Assembly (NCBI GenBank): GCA_910587865.1
Contig: CAJUNX010000021.1
Span: 1-43,722, forward strand
Direction of reading: 5' to 3'
DNA from: an uncultured Roseburia sp.
GTDB lineage: Bacteria; Bacillota; Clostridia; Lachnospirales; Lachnospiraceae
Length of the DNA stretch: 43,722 nucleotides
The notes beneath the pieces are model-generated. The model was given only the letters and a program-made list of their open reading frames with translations, was not told the DNA's origin and did not search any database. Shown here in pieces: positions 1-7,872 of the stretch. Positions within the stretch are counted from its first letter, which is position 1, and each line of letters begins with the position of its first letter. The position numbers and the translations under genes were made by a program.

Positions 1-160
1 CAGTGAGCATTTTAAGAATGGTAGATTTGCCTGCTCCATTCGGTCCCAGCAATCCATAAACGGAATTTCTCTGAATGTTCAGAGATACGTTGTTTACTGC
101 TGTCTGCCCTTTGAAATCCTTACAGAGGTTTGTTGTTTTCAAAATCATATCCATAATCAT
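1..160 (-). CDS. ABC transporter ATP-binding protein, N-terminal part (bacitracin/lantibiotic-export type)
   Basis: Reading leftwards from ATG at 160, the first 53 or so residues of an ABC ATPase are visible; the rest lies outside the window. The Walker A motif GPNGAGKST is complete (about residues 40-48), preceded by the usual A-loop region with KTTNLCKDFKGQ. The wording of the N-terminus resembles the BcrA/LanF subfamily, whose members pair with a membrane permease and export or give self-protection against bacitracin and lantibiotics; that specificity is inference. A Shine-Dalgarno AAAGGA lies 6 nt upstream of ATG 160; an in-frame ATG at 154 is the alternative. It is divergent from the sugar operon that begins at 619. 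Confidence 0.85.
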   Translation of the reverse strand, partial: MIMDMILKTTNLCKDFKGQTAVNNVSLNIQRNSVYGLLGPNGAGKSTILKMLT

Positions 161-618
161 TATGTCCTTTCATTTAATTCTATCAATAGCATAAAGGATA
201 TTTTTGGATATTTCATAAAGAAAAGGAGAAGTACAGTTAGATTTTAATTATAGTATCAGCAGGAGAAGCCATATCAGGGTCATGATTTCTCTTGTTTTGT
301 CTGGATCGAAAATAATGTTGGACACGCAATATGGTGTCAGGCCATGGGGTGAGAGCCGCAGTCTGGCACTTTTTTGTTACAAAAAGCTGGCACGCGAAGG
401 GTGGCAGCCCTTGTTCGCATCCCCGATGTCGGGCGTATCGGTGGCAGACGAATGAATTAAGCGGATAATTAAGTGAAAAATACTTAATTATCTGCTGCAA
501 TTCAGCTGGAAAACGATTAAGATAGAATCATCGGAAGGGTCGGACTGTCAGGCGCCCGGAAGGGCCGGGGATCCGGCAAGGTGATGAAACAGATCTCAAA
601 AAATAAGGAGGGTATTTG
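161..618. other. Intergenic region between divergent genes
   Basis: 458 nt without a convincing gene. The left part (to about 240) is AT-rich and must hold the promoter of the leftward ABC gene, though I find no clean -35/-10 pair. A short perfect palindrome CCCGATGTCGGG lies at 422-433 and a 14-bp stem at 461-495 (listed separately). A Shine-Dalgarno AAGGAGGG at 605-612 serves the isomerase. I see no clear sigma-A promoter for the sugar operon; TAGAAT at 524-529 is a weak -10 candidate. Confidence 0.6.
461..495. promoter_or_regulatory. 14-bp inverted repeat upstream of the sugar operon
   Basis: GCGGATAATTAAGT (461-474) and ACTTAATTATCTGC (482-495) are complementary over 14 positions with one G-T wobble and a 7-nt loop. 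No T-run follows on either strand, so it is not a typical terminator. Its place between divergent genes, about 120 nt ahead of the isomerase, fits an operator for a regulator encoded elsewhere, or an RNA hairpin. The inverted repeat is seen directly; the role is inferred. Confidence 0.5.
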
Positions 619-2019
619 ATGAAGACAGTAAAAATTGGTTTTGCGCCCACGAGAAGAAGCATTTTCAGTGCACCGGATGCGATTAAGTACGCAAATCTCA
701 CGAGAGACCGCTTAAAGGAGCTGGGCGTGGAGTTCGTGGATATCACGGACATCAACGAGGAAGGGCTTTTCTATGACGAGGCGGACCGGGAGAAAATCGA
801 GGCAAAATTTCGGGCCGAGGGCGTGAAGGGTATCTTTTTCCCGCACGGCAATTTCGGTACGGAGTATGTCTGCGCGAGACTGGCGCGCGACATGAATCTG
901 CCGGTGCTGCTGTGGGGCCCGCGGGACGAGCGTCCGGAGGAGAACGGCGTGCGTCTGCGCGACAGCCAGTGCGGCCTGTTTGCGACGGGCAAGGTGTTGC
1001 GGAGATTCCGTGTCCCGTTTACCTACATGACGAACTGCCGTCTGACGGATCCGGAGTTCGAGCGTGGGATCCGCGACTTCCTTGCAGTCTGCAATGTGGT
1101 GGACGTGTTCCGGCATACCAGGATTTTACAGATCGCGCCGAGACCCTTTGATTTCTGGTCGACGATGTGCAATGAGGGCGAGCTGTTAGAGCGGTTCAAC
1201 ATCCAGCTGTCCCCGATCCCGATGCCGGAGCTGACAGAGGAGATAAAGCGCGTGAAAGAAGAGGGCGTCGAGGTGGAGAAGGTGGTCTCCTACTGCAACA
1301 CGAATATGTGTGTAAAGATCAAACCGGAGGAACTGACAAATGTCGCGGCTCTTAAGGCTGCGATGAAGAACCTGGCGGCAAAATACGGGTGCAACGCGAT
1401 TGCGATCCAGTGCTGGAATGCGCTGCAGGGCGAGATCGGGATCATGCCGTGCGCGGCGAACTCCCTGTTAAATGAAGAGGGCATCCCGGTGGTCTGCGAG
1501 ACCGATATCCACGGGGCGATCACGGCGCTGATGGTGGAGGCGGCCGGCATGGATACCGCGAGAAGCTTTTTTGCGGACTGGACCGTGCGCCATCCGGACA
1601 ATGAGAACGGAGAACTTTTACAGCACTGCGGACCGTGGCCGATCTCGGTGGCGCAGGAGAAACCGACCATCGGATACCCGCTGGCATTTGACCATCCGGG
1701 CGCGGTCGAGGCCCAGGCGAAGTTCGGAGAGATGACGCTGGCCCGTTTTGACGGCGACAACGGGGAATATTCCCTGCTGCTCGGCAATGCGAAGGGCGTG
1801 GAAGGCCCGTACACCAAGGGCACCTATGTGTGGGTGGAGGTCGCGAATTTAAAGCGTCTTGAGGCGAAGATTGTGGAAGGCCCGTACATTCACCACTGTG
1901 TCGGGATTCACAAGGACGTCGTTCCGGTGCTCTACGAAGCATGTAAATACATCGGGATTGCGCCGGATCTCTATGACCCGATTGAGGAAGACGTAAAAGC
2001 ATATCTGCGCGGCGAATGA
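619..2019 (+). CDS. L-fucose/L-arabinose isomerase-family sugar isomerase
   Basis: A 466-residue member of the L-fucose isomerase-like family (COG2407), probably a cytosolic, metal-dependent aldose-ketose isomerase. The family's acidic/His metal site is represented by CETDIHG around E294, D296 and H298, with a later HCGPWP motif where fucose isomerases carry another metal His. The length is near that of this subfamily and shorter than classical FucI (about 590). The ATG at 619 is chosen over an adjoining TTG at 616 because AAGGAGGG sits 6 nt upstream. It heads a collinear operon with split transketolase, an FGGY kinase and a glycosidase, which suggests its product ketose is phosphorylated and then cleaved by transketolase chemistry. 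The substrate is unknown; L-fucose itself is unlikely because no aldolase accompanies it. Confidence 0.85.
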   Translation: MKTVKIGFAPTRRSIFSAPDAIKYANLTRDRLKELGVEFVDITDINEEGLFYDEADREKIEAKFRAEGVKGIFFPHGNFGTEYVCARLARDMNLPVLLWGPRDERPEENGVRLRDSQCGLFATGKVLRRFRVPFTYMTNCRLTDPEFERGIRDFLAVCNVVDVFRHTRILQIAPRPFDFWSTMCNEGELLERFNIQLSPIPMPELTEEIKRVKEEGVEVEKVVSYCNTNMCVKIKPEELTNVAALKAAMKNLAAKYGCNAIAIQCWNALQGEIGIMPCAANSLLNEEGIPVVCETDIHGAITALMVEAAGMDTARSFFADWTVRHPDNENGELLQHCGPWPISVAQEKPTIGYPLAFDHPGAVEAQAKFGEMTLARFDGDNGEYSLLLGNAKGVEGPYTKGTYVWVEVANLKRLEAKIVEGPYIHHCVGIHKDVVPVLYEACKYIGIAPDLYDPIEEDVKAYLRGE

Positions 2020-2144
2020 AGCGCGGGAAGAAGTTCTAAATCGACGTTACACCAGTGGGTGTAACGCCGAAGAACTTCTAAAATCCCGCGCTGGAAATGC
2101 CGCAGGCATTTCCGCATGAAAAAGAACGCAAAAGCGGCGTTCTT
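2020..2144. repeat. Cluster of three consecutive hairpins in the isomerase-transketolase gap
   Basis: Three inverted repeats fill the gap. The first (2020-2092) pairs AGCGCGGGA with TCCCGCGCT, AGAAGTTCT with AGAACTTCT, and encloses CGTTACACC/GGTGTAACG with a 4-nt loop. The second (2093-2113) is GGAAATGCC-gca-GGCATTTCC. The third (2122-2144) is AAGAACGC/GCGTTCTT. None is followed by a T-run. This may be an interspersed palindromic repeat element, or processing/stability hairpins that set the ratio of isomerase to transketolase mRNA. Confidence 0.8.
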
Positions 2145-2184
2145 CCGTGTAAACAGACAATACAATTTGGAAATGGAGGTTATG

Positions 2185-3018
2185 ATGAACGAGATTCAGG
2201 AGTTAAAGGTCCTCGCGTATGATCTTCGGAAGAAAGTGGTGGAGATGATCGTGGAGGGAGGGGGCGGCCATATCGGCGGCGATATGAGCGTGATGGATAT
2301 TCTGGTATCCCTCTATTTTAAGGTGATGAACATCAGCCCGGAGAATCAGGACGATCCAAACCGGGACCGCTTTGTGATGAGCAAGGGGCATTCGGTGGAG
2401 GCTTATTATGCGGTGCTGGCACAGAAGGGATTTTTCCCGATGGAGGAAGTGATTTCCCAGTTCTCGAAGTTCGGGACGAAGTATATCGGCCATCCGAACA
2501 ACAAGCTGCCGGGAATCGAGATGAATTCCGGATCCTTAGGACACGGGCTTCCGGTCTGCGTCGGCATGGCCCTTGCAGGGAGAATGGATAAGAGAGATTA
2601 CCGCGTCTACACCGTGATGGGCGACGGTGAGCTGGCGGAGGGATCTGTCTGGGAGGGCGCGATGGCGGCCGGCCATTACAGGCTTGACAACCTCTGCGCG
2701 ATCGTGGACCGCAACCGCCTGCAGATCTCCGGGAGCACGGAGGATGTGATGCACCACGACAGCCAGGAAGAGCGCTGGTATTCCTTTGGCTGGAACGTGC
2801 TTTCCGTCAACGGCAACGATATCGGGGAGCTCTGCGACGCCTTTGAGCTGGCGAAGGGCTGCAAGGGCAGACCGACGGTGATCATCGCGAATACGACGAA
2901 GGGCTGCGGCTCCGCGGTGATGGAGAATAAGGCGGCATGGCATCACAAGGTCCCGACGCCGGAAGAGGCAGGGCAGATCATGAGGGATCTGGATGCGAGA
3001 AAGGAGGCGCTGTCATGA
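2185..3018 (+). CDS. Transketolase, N-terminal (TPP pyrophosphate-binding) subunit
   Basis: About 277 residues, the usual size of the N-terminal half of a two-subunit transketolase. It carries the thiamine diphosphate-binding signature GDGELAEGSVWEGAM and the HIGGDMS segment. The reading frame stays open upstream to 2116, but GGAGG at 2175-2179 places the start at ATG 2185 (MNEIQELK); ATG 2182 is too close. The stop overlaps the start of the C-terminal subunit (ATGA at 3015-3018), so the two are translationally coupled. With its partner it should transfer a two-carbon ketol unit between sugar phosphates in the cytosol; in this operon the donor is probably the ketose phosphate made by the isomerase and FGGY kinase. 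Confidence 0.92.
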   Translation: MNEIQELKVLAYDLRKKVVEMIVEGGGGHIGGDMSVMDILVSLYFKVMNISPENQDDPNRDRFVMSKGHSVEAYYAVLAQKGFFPMEEVISQFSKFGTKYIGHPNNKLPGIEMNSGSLGHGLPVCVGMALAGRMDKRDYRVYTVMGDGELAEGSVWEGAMAAGHYRLDNLCAIVDRNRLQISGSTEDVMHHDSQEERWYSFGWNVLSVNGNDIGELCDAFELAKGCKGRPTVIIANTTKGCGSAVMENKAAWHHKVPTPEEAGQIMRDLDARKEALS

Positions 3019-3947
3019 ATAAGATTCCGAACAGACAGGCGATTTGTGACGTGCTGCTGAAAAAAGCGGCGGAGGATAAGGACATCGTGGTGCTGTGCAG
3101 CGACTCCAGGGGAAGCGCTTCGCTGGCGCCGTTTGCGGAGGCATATCCGGATCAGTTCGTGGAGGTCGGCATCGCGGAGCAGAATCTGGTGAGCATTTCG
3201 GCAGGGCTGGCAAAATGCGGCAAGAAGCCGTTTGCGGCGTCCCCGGCCTGCTTTTTATCCACGAGAAGCTACGAGCAGGCGAAGGTGGACTGCGCCTATT
3301 CCAATACGAACGTGACACTTGTAGGAATCAGCGGCGGGATCAGCTACGGATCCCTTGGCATGAGCCATCATTCCGCACAGGATATCGCGGCGATGTCGGC
3401 GATTCCGAATATGCGCGTCTATATCCCGAGCGACCGTTTCCAGACGGCAAAGCTGATCGAGGCGCTGCTTTTGGACGAAAAGCCCGCGTATCTGCGTGTG
3501 GGCAGGAATGCGGTGGAGGATATCTACAGCGAGGAGAATACGCCGTTTGAGATGGATAGGGCGACCGTGCTCGCGGAGGGGACGGATGTTCTTTTTGTCG
3601 CCTGCGGCGAGATGGTAAAGCCCGCGCTTGACGCGGTGGCGATCTTAAAGGAACAGGGCATTGCTGCGGGACTTCTCGATATGTACTGCGTGAAGCCGCT
3701 TGACCGAGAAACCTTAATCCGCGAAGCACAGAAGGCAAAGGTAGTGATATCGGTGGAAGAGCATGCGCCCTTCGGAGGCTTAGGCTCCATGGTCAGCCAG
3801 GCAGTGGGAAGCACCTGCCCGCGCAAGGTGATCAATCTGGCGCTGCCGGATGAACCGGTGATCTCCGGTACCTCAAAGGAGGTATTTGACCATTACGGGC
3901 TGAACGCGGAGGGAATCGCGAAGCGGGCAGCGGAGGAGCTGAAGTAA
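3015..3947 (+). CDS. Transketolase, C-terminal subunit
   Basis: 310 residues comprising the pyrimidine-binding and C-terminal domains of transketolase. EVGIAEQNLVSISAGLA contains the conserved Glu that activates the thiamine ring, and GSLGMSHHSAQD is the following catalytic-region loop. Start ATG 3015 has AAGGAGG 7 nt upstream, inside the end of the N-terminal subunit gene, and overlaps its stop by 4 nt. Transketolases split into two genes are common in Firmicutes catabolic operons, where they often serve a dedicated substrate rather than the central pentose phosphate pathway. That the two chains form the active enzyme together is established for the family; the substrate is not visible. Confidence 0.92.
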   Translation: MNKIPNRQAICDVLLKKAAEDKDIVVLCSDSRGSASLAPFAEAYPDQFVEVGIAEQNLVSISAGLAKCGKKPFAASPACFLSTRSYEQAKVDCAYSNTNVTLVGISGGISYGSLGMSHHSAQDIAAMSAIPNMRVYIPSDRFQTAKLIEALLLDEKPAYLRVGRNAVEDIYSEENTPFEMDRATVLAEGTDVLFVACGEMVKPALDAVAILKEQGIAAGLLDMYCVKPLDRETLIREAQKAKVVISVEEHAPFGGLGSMVSQAVGSTCPRKVINLALPDEPVISGTSKEVFDHYGLNAEGIAKRAAEELK

Positions 3948-4054
3948 GAATAGCGGAGACAGTTGCGTGCGGCGATGCCGAAGTCTGGCGGAGCAATCCG
4001 GTCGGGACAGCGGCAATCGCTGCACGCATGTAATAGATGCGGATGGAGACGGGT
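3948..4054. other. Short gap with inverted repeat before the kinase
   Basis: TGCGTGC (3964-3970) and GCACGCA (4022-4028) are complementary and would close a loop of about 50 nt just ahead of the kinase ribosome site. No terminator-like T-run and no promoter are evident, so transcription from the transketolase genes probably continues. Confidence 0.4.
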
Positions 4055-5623
4055 ATGGAAAAATATATCATCAGTGTGGATCAGAGCACACAGGGGACAA
4101 AAGCGCTGCTCTTTGACGCGGAGGGAAAGCTTTTGATACGGACCGACCTGCCGCACCGGCAGATCGTAAACGACAGGGGCTGGGTGTCCCATGATCTGAA
4201 CGAGATTTATCACAATACGGTGGAAGTCGTGCGGATACTGGTGGAAAAATCCGGGATCTCTGCGGACGCGGTGGAGGCGATCGGTATCAGCAACCAGCGT
4301 GAGACGACGGCGCTCTGGGACCGCATGACCGGCGAGCCGCTTGAGGAGGCCATCGTCTGGCAGTGCGGCCGCGCGAGCAGCGTCACGGCGGAGATCGAAA
4401 AACAGGGGCACAAAGATCTGATCCGTGAAACGACCGGGATTCCGCTCTCCGCGTATTTCCCGGCGGCGAAGATGGCATGGCTGCTTGGAAATGACGGCTG
4501 CTCACAGGGGGCGTCCGCCGCGGCAGATCCTGCCGCCGGAGGAGATTCTGCGAAAACGCGGGCCGGGGAACAGGCGGGTCGGAAAACCCGTCTTGCACGC
4601 GCGAAGGACGGGGAACTCTGCCTCGGCACGATCGACAGCTGGCTTGTGTATAAGCTGACGGAAGAGCATGCGTTTAAAACGGATTACTCAAACGCATCGC
4701 GGACCCAGCTGTTAAATTTAAAGACGCTGGCCTGGGATGAGACGATCTGTGAGATCTTCGGGATTCCGGTCTGCTCGCTGGCGAAAATCTGCGATTCCGA
4801 TGACGTATACGGATATACGACGTTTGAAGGATTGTTTGAAAAACCGGTGCCGATCCGGGGCGTGCTGGGGGATTCCCACGCGGCGCTGTTCGGGCAGGGC
4901 TGCTATACGCCGGGGATGATCAAGGCGACCTACGGCACGGGTTCTTCTCTGATGATGAACATCGGGGAAACGCCGGTGTATTCCGAACACGGCGTGGTGA
5001 CCTCTCTGGCCTGGGGGATGCACGGAAAGGTGAACTATGTGCTGGAGGGCAATCTCAATTACACCGGGGCGGTGATCACCTGGTTAAAAGACGATGTGAA
5101 GCTGATCGGTTCGGCAGGTGAGACGGAAGAACTGGCGCGTTCGGCCAATCCGAAGGATGCGACTTACCTGGTGCCGGCGTTTACCGGGCTCGGCGCGCCG
5201 TACTGGGACGAATATGCGAAGGCGTCCCTGAGCGGGATGTCGAGAACCACCGGGAAGGCGGAGATCGCGAAGGCGGCGCTGGAATGCATCGCCTATCAGA
5301 TCACGGATCTCGTGCGCGCGATGGAGCAGGATACCGGGATGGACATTGCGGAGCTGCGGGTGGACGGCGGTCCCACGAGGAACGGCTATCTGATGCAGTT
5401 CCAGAGCGATATCGCGGGAACCCGGGTGAACATCCCGGATGCGGAGGAGCTTTCCGGCATCGGGGCGGCCTATATGGCGGGTGTGTCCGCGGGGCTGTAC
5501 CGTCAGGAGGAGCTGGCGGAGAATATGGAGCGTACCGTCTATGCGCCGAAGATGGAAGCGGCGCTGCGGGAGGAAAAATATGCGGGCTGGAAGAAAGCGG
5601 TGTCCGGCGTGCTCACAAAGTAG
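4055..5623 (+). CDS. FGGY-family carbohydrate kinase
   Basis: About 522 residues. The N-terminal phosphate-binding loop SVDQSTQGTKALLFD (about residues 6-20), GISNQRETT and the C-terminal ATP site VDGGPTRN mark an FGGY kinase; overall wording is closest to glycerol/xylulose kinase-like members. ATP-dependent phosphorylation of a cytosolic ketose or polyol is expected. ATG 4055 is preferred because GGAG lies 6 nt upstream; two in-frame ATG codons upstream lack a site. An Ala/Gly/Arg-rich low-complexity insert (about 4496-4605, residues 148-184) sits in domain I where relatives have a short loop, matching a window-wide tendency for inserted low-complexity linkers. It probably phosphorylates the product of the 619-2019 isomerase; the substrate is not established. 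Confidence 0.88.
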   Translation: MEKYIISVDQSTQGTKALLFDAEGKLLIRTDLPHRQIVNDRGWVSHDLNEIYHNTVEVVRILVEKSGISADAVEAIGISNQRETTALWDRMTGEPLEEAIVWQCGRASSVTAEIEKQGHKDLIRETTGIPLSAYFPAAKMAWLLGNDGCSQGASAAADPAAGGDSAKTRAGEQAGRKTRLARAKDGELCLGTIDSWLVYKLTEEHAFKTDYSNASRTQLLNLKTLAWDETICEIFGIPVCSLAKICDSDDVYGYTTFEGLFEKPVPIRGVLGDSHAALFGQGCYTPGMIKATYGTGSSLMMNIGETPVYSEHGVVTSLAWGMHGKVNYVLEGNLNYTGAVITWLKDDVKLIGSAGETEELARSANPKDATYLVPAFTGLGAPYWDEYAKASLSGMSRTTGKAEIAKAALECIAYQITDLVRAMEQDTGMDIAELRVDGGPTRNGYLMQFQSDIAGTRVNIPDAEELSGIGAAYMAGVSAGLYRQEELAENMERTVYAPKMEAALREEKYAGWKKAVSGVLTK

Positions 5624-5714
5624 AAGCGCATCCTGACGGACAGTCGGCTGCGCAGAAGCATACCGGCACAGATCAGAACCGGCTGGAAGAACAGGTTAAA
5701 TATGAGATCCAGAT

Positions 5715-5742
5715 CCGGGGGCAGTGTGTTTACTGCCCCCGG
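5715..5742 (+). promoter_or_regulatory. Perfect 11-bp hairpin just upstream of the glycosidase ribosome site
   Basis: CCGGGGGCAGT (5715-5725) and ACTGCCCCCGG (5732-5742) form a perfect GC-rich stem with a 6-nt loop, 8 nt before the AGGAGG at 5751-5756. The following AAAATATC is not a T-run, so it is a poor terminator. It may stabilise the glycosidase mRNA 5' end after processing or partly attenuate read-through. Confidence 0.65.
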
Positions 5743-5763
5743 AAAATATCAGGAGGAAAGAAT

Positions 5764-7314
5764 ATGGAACAGTTTCGCATGTGTGAACTGGAGTTTAAAG
5801 GAGAGACGCTGACAAAGGACTGGGCGCGGATCGATCTGACCGCGGAATTTTCCTGCGGGGATAAGACGCAGAAGGTGACGGGTTTTTATGCGGGGGACGG
5901 CGTCTATAAGGTGCGTTTCCTGCCGGAGGAATCCGGAACATGGAGCTATCGGGTCACGGGCTGCGTCACGGCGGAGGGTATGGTGCGCGTGGAGCCTGCG
6001 AAAGAGGGAAGCCGCGGACTGGTGCGTGCAGAGGAGTGTCATTTCCGCAGCCAGAACGGGCAGCTTTTTTATCCGTTCGGAACCACGGTCTACGCCCTGA
6101 TGCACCAGGACGACGAGCTGGTGAAAACGACATTTGAGAGTCTGCGGGAGGCGCCGTTTAATAAGGTGCGGTTCTGCGTGTTTCCGAAATCTTACGACTA
6201 CAACCATAATGAACCGCCGGTCTTTGCCTTTGAGAAGAAGGAGGACGGCAGCTGGGATGTGAACCGCCCCTGCATCGCCTTCTGGGACCGGCTGGACGCC
6301 GTGTTCAAAGGGCTTGAGGCAATGGATATTCAGGGTGACCTGATCCTGTTTCACTCCTATGACCGCTGGGGCTTTGCGAAAATGTCGCAGGAGGAGAACC
6401 TGATCTATCTCGACTACCTGCTGCGCCGTGTTTCTGCATGGCCGAATCTCTGGTGGAGCCTTGCCAACGAGTACGATCTGATGATGCGGGATATCAGCCT
6501 TGCGGACTGGGAGGAGATCGAGTGCTTTGTGGCAGATCACGACCCGTATCATCATCTGCTCTCGAACCACAACTGTTTTGCCGTGTGGGATTATTCCCGC
6601 CCGAATGTGACACATGTCAGCATTCAGACGAAAATGCTCACCCGGATCTCCGAGTGGCGGAAGAAATACAAAAAGCCGGTGATCGTCGACGAGTGCTGTT
6701 ATGAGGGGACCGTACAGCGCTTCTGGGGAAGCATTTCCGGAAGAGAGATGACGAACCGGTTTTGGCGTGTGGTCACGACGGGAGGCTACTGTACGCACGG
6801 AGAGACCTTCATGGACTGGGAGAACGAGGTGCTCTGGTGGGCGCGCGGCGGGAAGCTGAAGGGGGAGAGCCCGAAGAGGATCGCATTCCTTAAGGATATC
6901 GTGGAATCCCTGCCGGGGCCCATCGAGCCGGTGGATCCGATGCTGTCCGGGGTGTTAAACGCCACGCCGGAGGAGCGCGAGGAGATGAAGAAGCATGCGC
7001 CGGAGAAGTTTAAAGGTTTCCTTGACGCAATCGGACGACTGGGGGATGAGCTGCCGATGTTTGCCTCCGTGGAATTTGAGTACCGCGGGCGCTGCGGCGA
7101 GGATGCGTATCTGACCTTCTATGACCTGCGCACCTGTGAGTTCGACGAGCTGGAGCTCCCGGAGGATAAGACGTACCGGATCGAGCTGATCGATACCTGG
7201 GAGATGACGAGGGAGACACTTATAGAAAAAACGTCCGGAAAGACGGAGATCCGTCTGCCGGCGAAGGAGGGAATGGCGGTTCTGGCGACGAGGATCGACC
7301 AGGAACGAAATTAA
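5764..7314 (+). CDS. DUF5060-type glycoside hydrolase (TIM-barrel)
   Basis: 516 residues. The first 90 or so residues form a beta-rich DUF5060-like domain (DWARIDLTAEF, GVYKVRFLPEESGTW). A clan-A-like barrel follows, with RSQNGQLFYPFG near its start, a probable acid/base Glu in WSLANEYD (E236) and a probable nucleophile Glu in VIVDECCYEG (E310), and a small C-terminal beta domain. There is no signal peptide, so it acts in the cytosol on an imported oligosaccharide or glycoside. ATG 5764 has AGGAGG 7 nt upstream; the frame is open much further left only because it shadows the kinase gene. As last gene of the operon it probably releases the sugar that the isomerase and kinase consume. Specificity cannot be read from sequence. 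Confidence 0.8.
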   Translation: MEQFRMCELEFKGETLTKDWARIDLTAEFSCGDKTQKVTGFYAGDGVYKVRFLPEESGTWSYRVTGCVTAEGMVRVEPAKEGSRGLVRAEECHFRSQNGQLFYPFGTTVYALMHQDDELVKTTFESLREAPFNKVRFCVFPKSYDYNHNEPPVFAFEKKEDGSWDVNRPCIAFWDRLDAVFKGLEAMDIQGDLILFHSYDRWGFAKMSQEENLIYLDYLLRRVSAWPNLWWSLANEYDLMMRDISLADWEEIECFVADHDPYHHLLSNHNCFAVWDYSRPNVTHVSIQTKMLTRISEWRKKYKKPVIVDECCYEGTVQRFWGSISGREMTNRFWRVVTTGGYCTHGETFMDWENEVLWWARGGKLKGESPKRIAFLKDIVESLPGPIEPVDPMLSGVLNATPEEREEMKKHAPEKFKGFLDAIGRLGDELPMFASVEFEYRGRCGEDAYLTFYDLRTCEFDELELPEDKTYRIELIDTWEMTRETLIEKTSGKTEIRLPAKEGMAVLATRIDQERN

Positions 7315-7328
7315 GACCGGTATCGGGC

Positions 7329-7371
7329 AAAAGGCGCATGTGACGGCAAATTGCGGATCATGCGTCTTTTT
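7329..7371 (+). terminator. Rho-independent terminator of the sugar operon
   Basis: AAAAGGCGCATG (7329-7340) pairs with CATGCGTCTTTT (7359-7370), one G-T wobble, ending in TTTTT. It lies 15 nt after the glycosidase stop. Confidence 0.8.
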
Positions 7372-7442
7372 GCATTTCACATCAGAACAGGGGAAAAACG
7401 GGCCGCAAAACAGTCCGGGAGCTTCGCAAAGATACCGGATGA

Positions 7443-7845
7443 CACGGGAGCTGCGTTGCGGTATACTGTTACTGGTCCTGTGACGCCCTGAAGAATTTAA
7501 GGCTGTGTAGAAAGTATTCCCCCGTATGATGTGGTGACTGAAACCGGGCTGGTAAATCGATTCCCGATCTGCTTCGAGCAGTCCTGGAAGGTGATGAAAG
7601 AGCTCCTGCTGATGCACGGATATGACGAGGGAAAAACGGGATCCCCCAGGATGATTATCAGGCTGGCGTACAGTGCGGGCATGATTGAGGATGAAAAGGG
7701 CTGGATCGAGCTGCTGGATAAAGGAAATGAGGTGGCGCACTCCGATAACGAGGGGGTGGCGGCTTCGATTATCGGGCATACAAAGAACACCTATCTGGCC
7801 CTGATTGAAACACTGCAAAGGGAGCTGGAGAAAAACTGGCTGTAG
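7443..7845 (+). pseudogene. Nucleotidyltransferase substrate-binding (HI0074/HEPN-like) protein, frameshifted remnant
   Basis: The open part from GTG 7531 encodes 104 residues of the HI0074-like family (ICFEQSWKVMKELL, GKTGSPRMIIRLAYSAGMI, GNEVAHSD), which normally has about 135 residues. The missing N-terminal piece is recognisable in another frame upstream (7486-7520, ALKNLRLCRKYS), and joins the main frame if one C is removed from the five-C run at 7519-7523. The upstream frame has no start codon before a TGA at 7440-7442, and no Shine-Dalgarno precedes the GTG. The usual partner, a small MNT-type nucleotidyltransferase, is absent. In the family the pair acts as a HEPN/MNT-like toxin-antitoxin; this copy looks dead. 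Confidence 0.7.
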
Positions 7846-7872
7846 CCCGGAGCGGATATAAGGAGCGATCGT

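Noticed and set aside
237..500. 87-codon open frame on the minus strand in the first intergenic region
   Set aside because: No ribosome site, no recognisable domain, and it runs through the inverted repeats; treated as chance.
5284..5763. 160-codon upstream extension of the glycosidase
   Set aside because: It is a frame shadow of the FGGY kinase; AGGAGG and the DUF5060 N-terminus fix the start at 5764.
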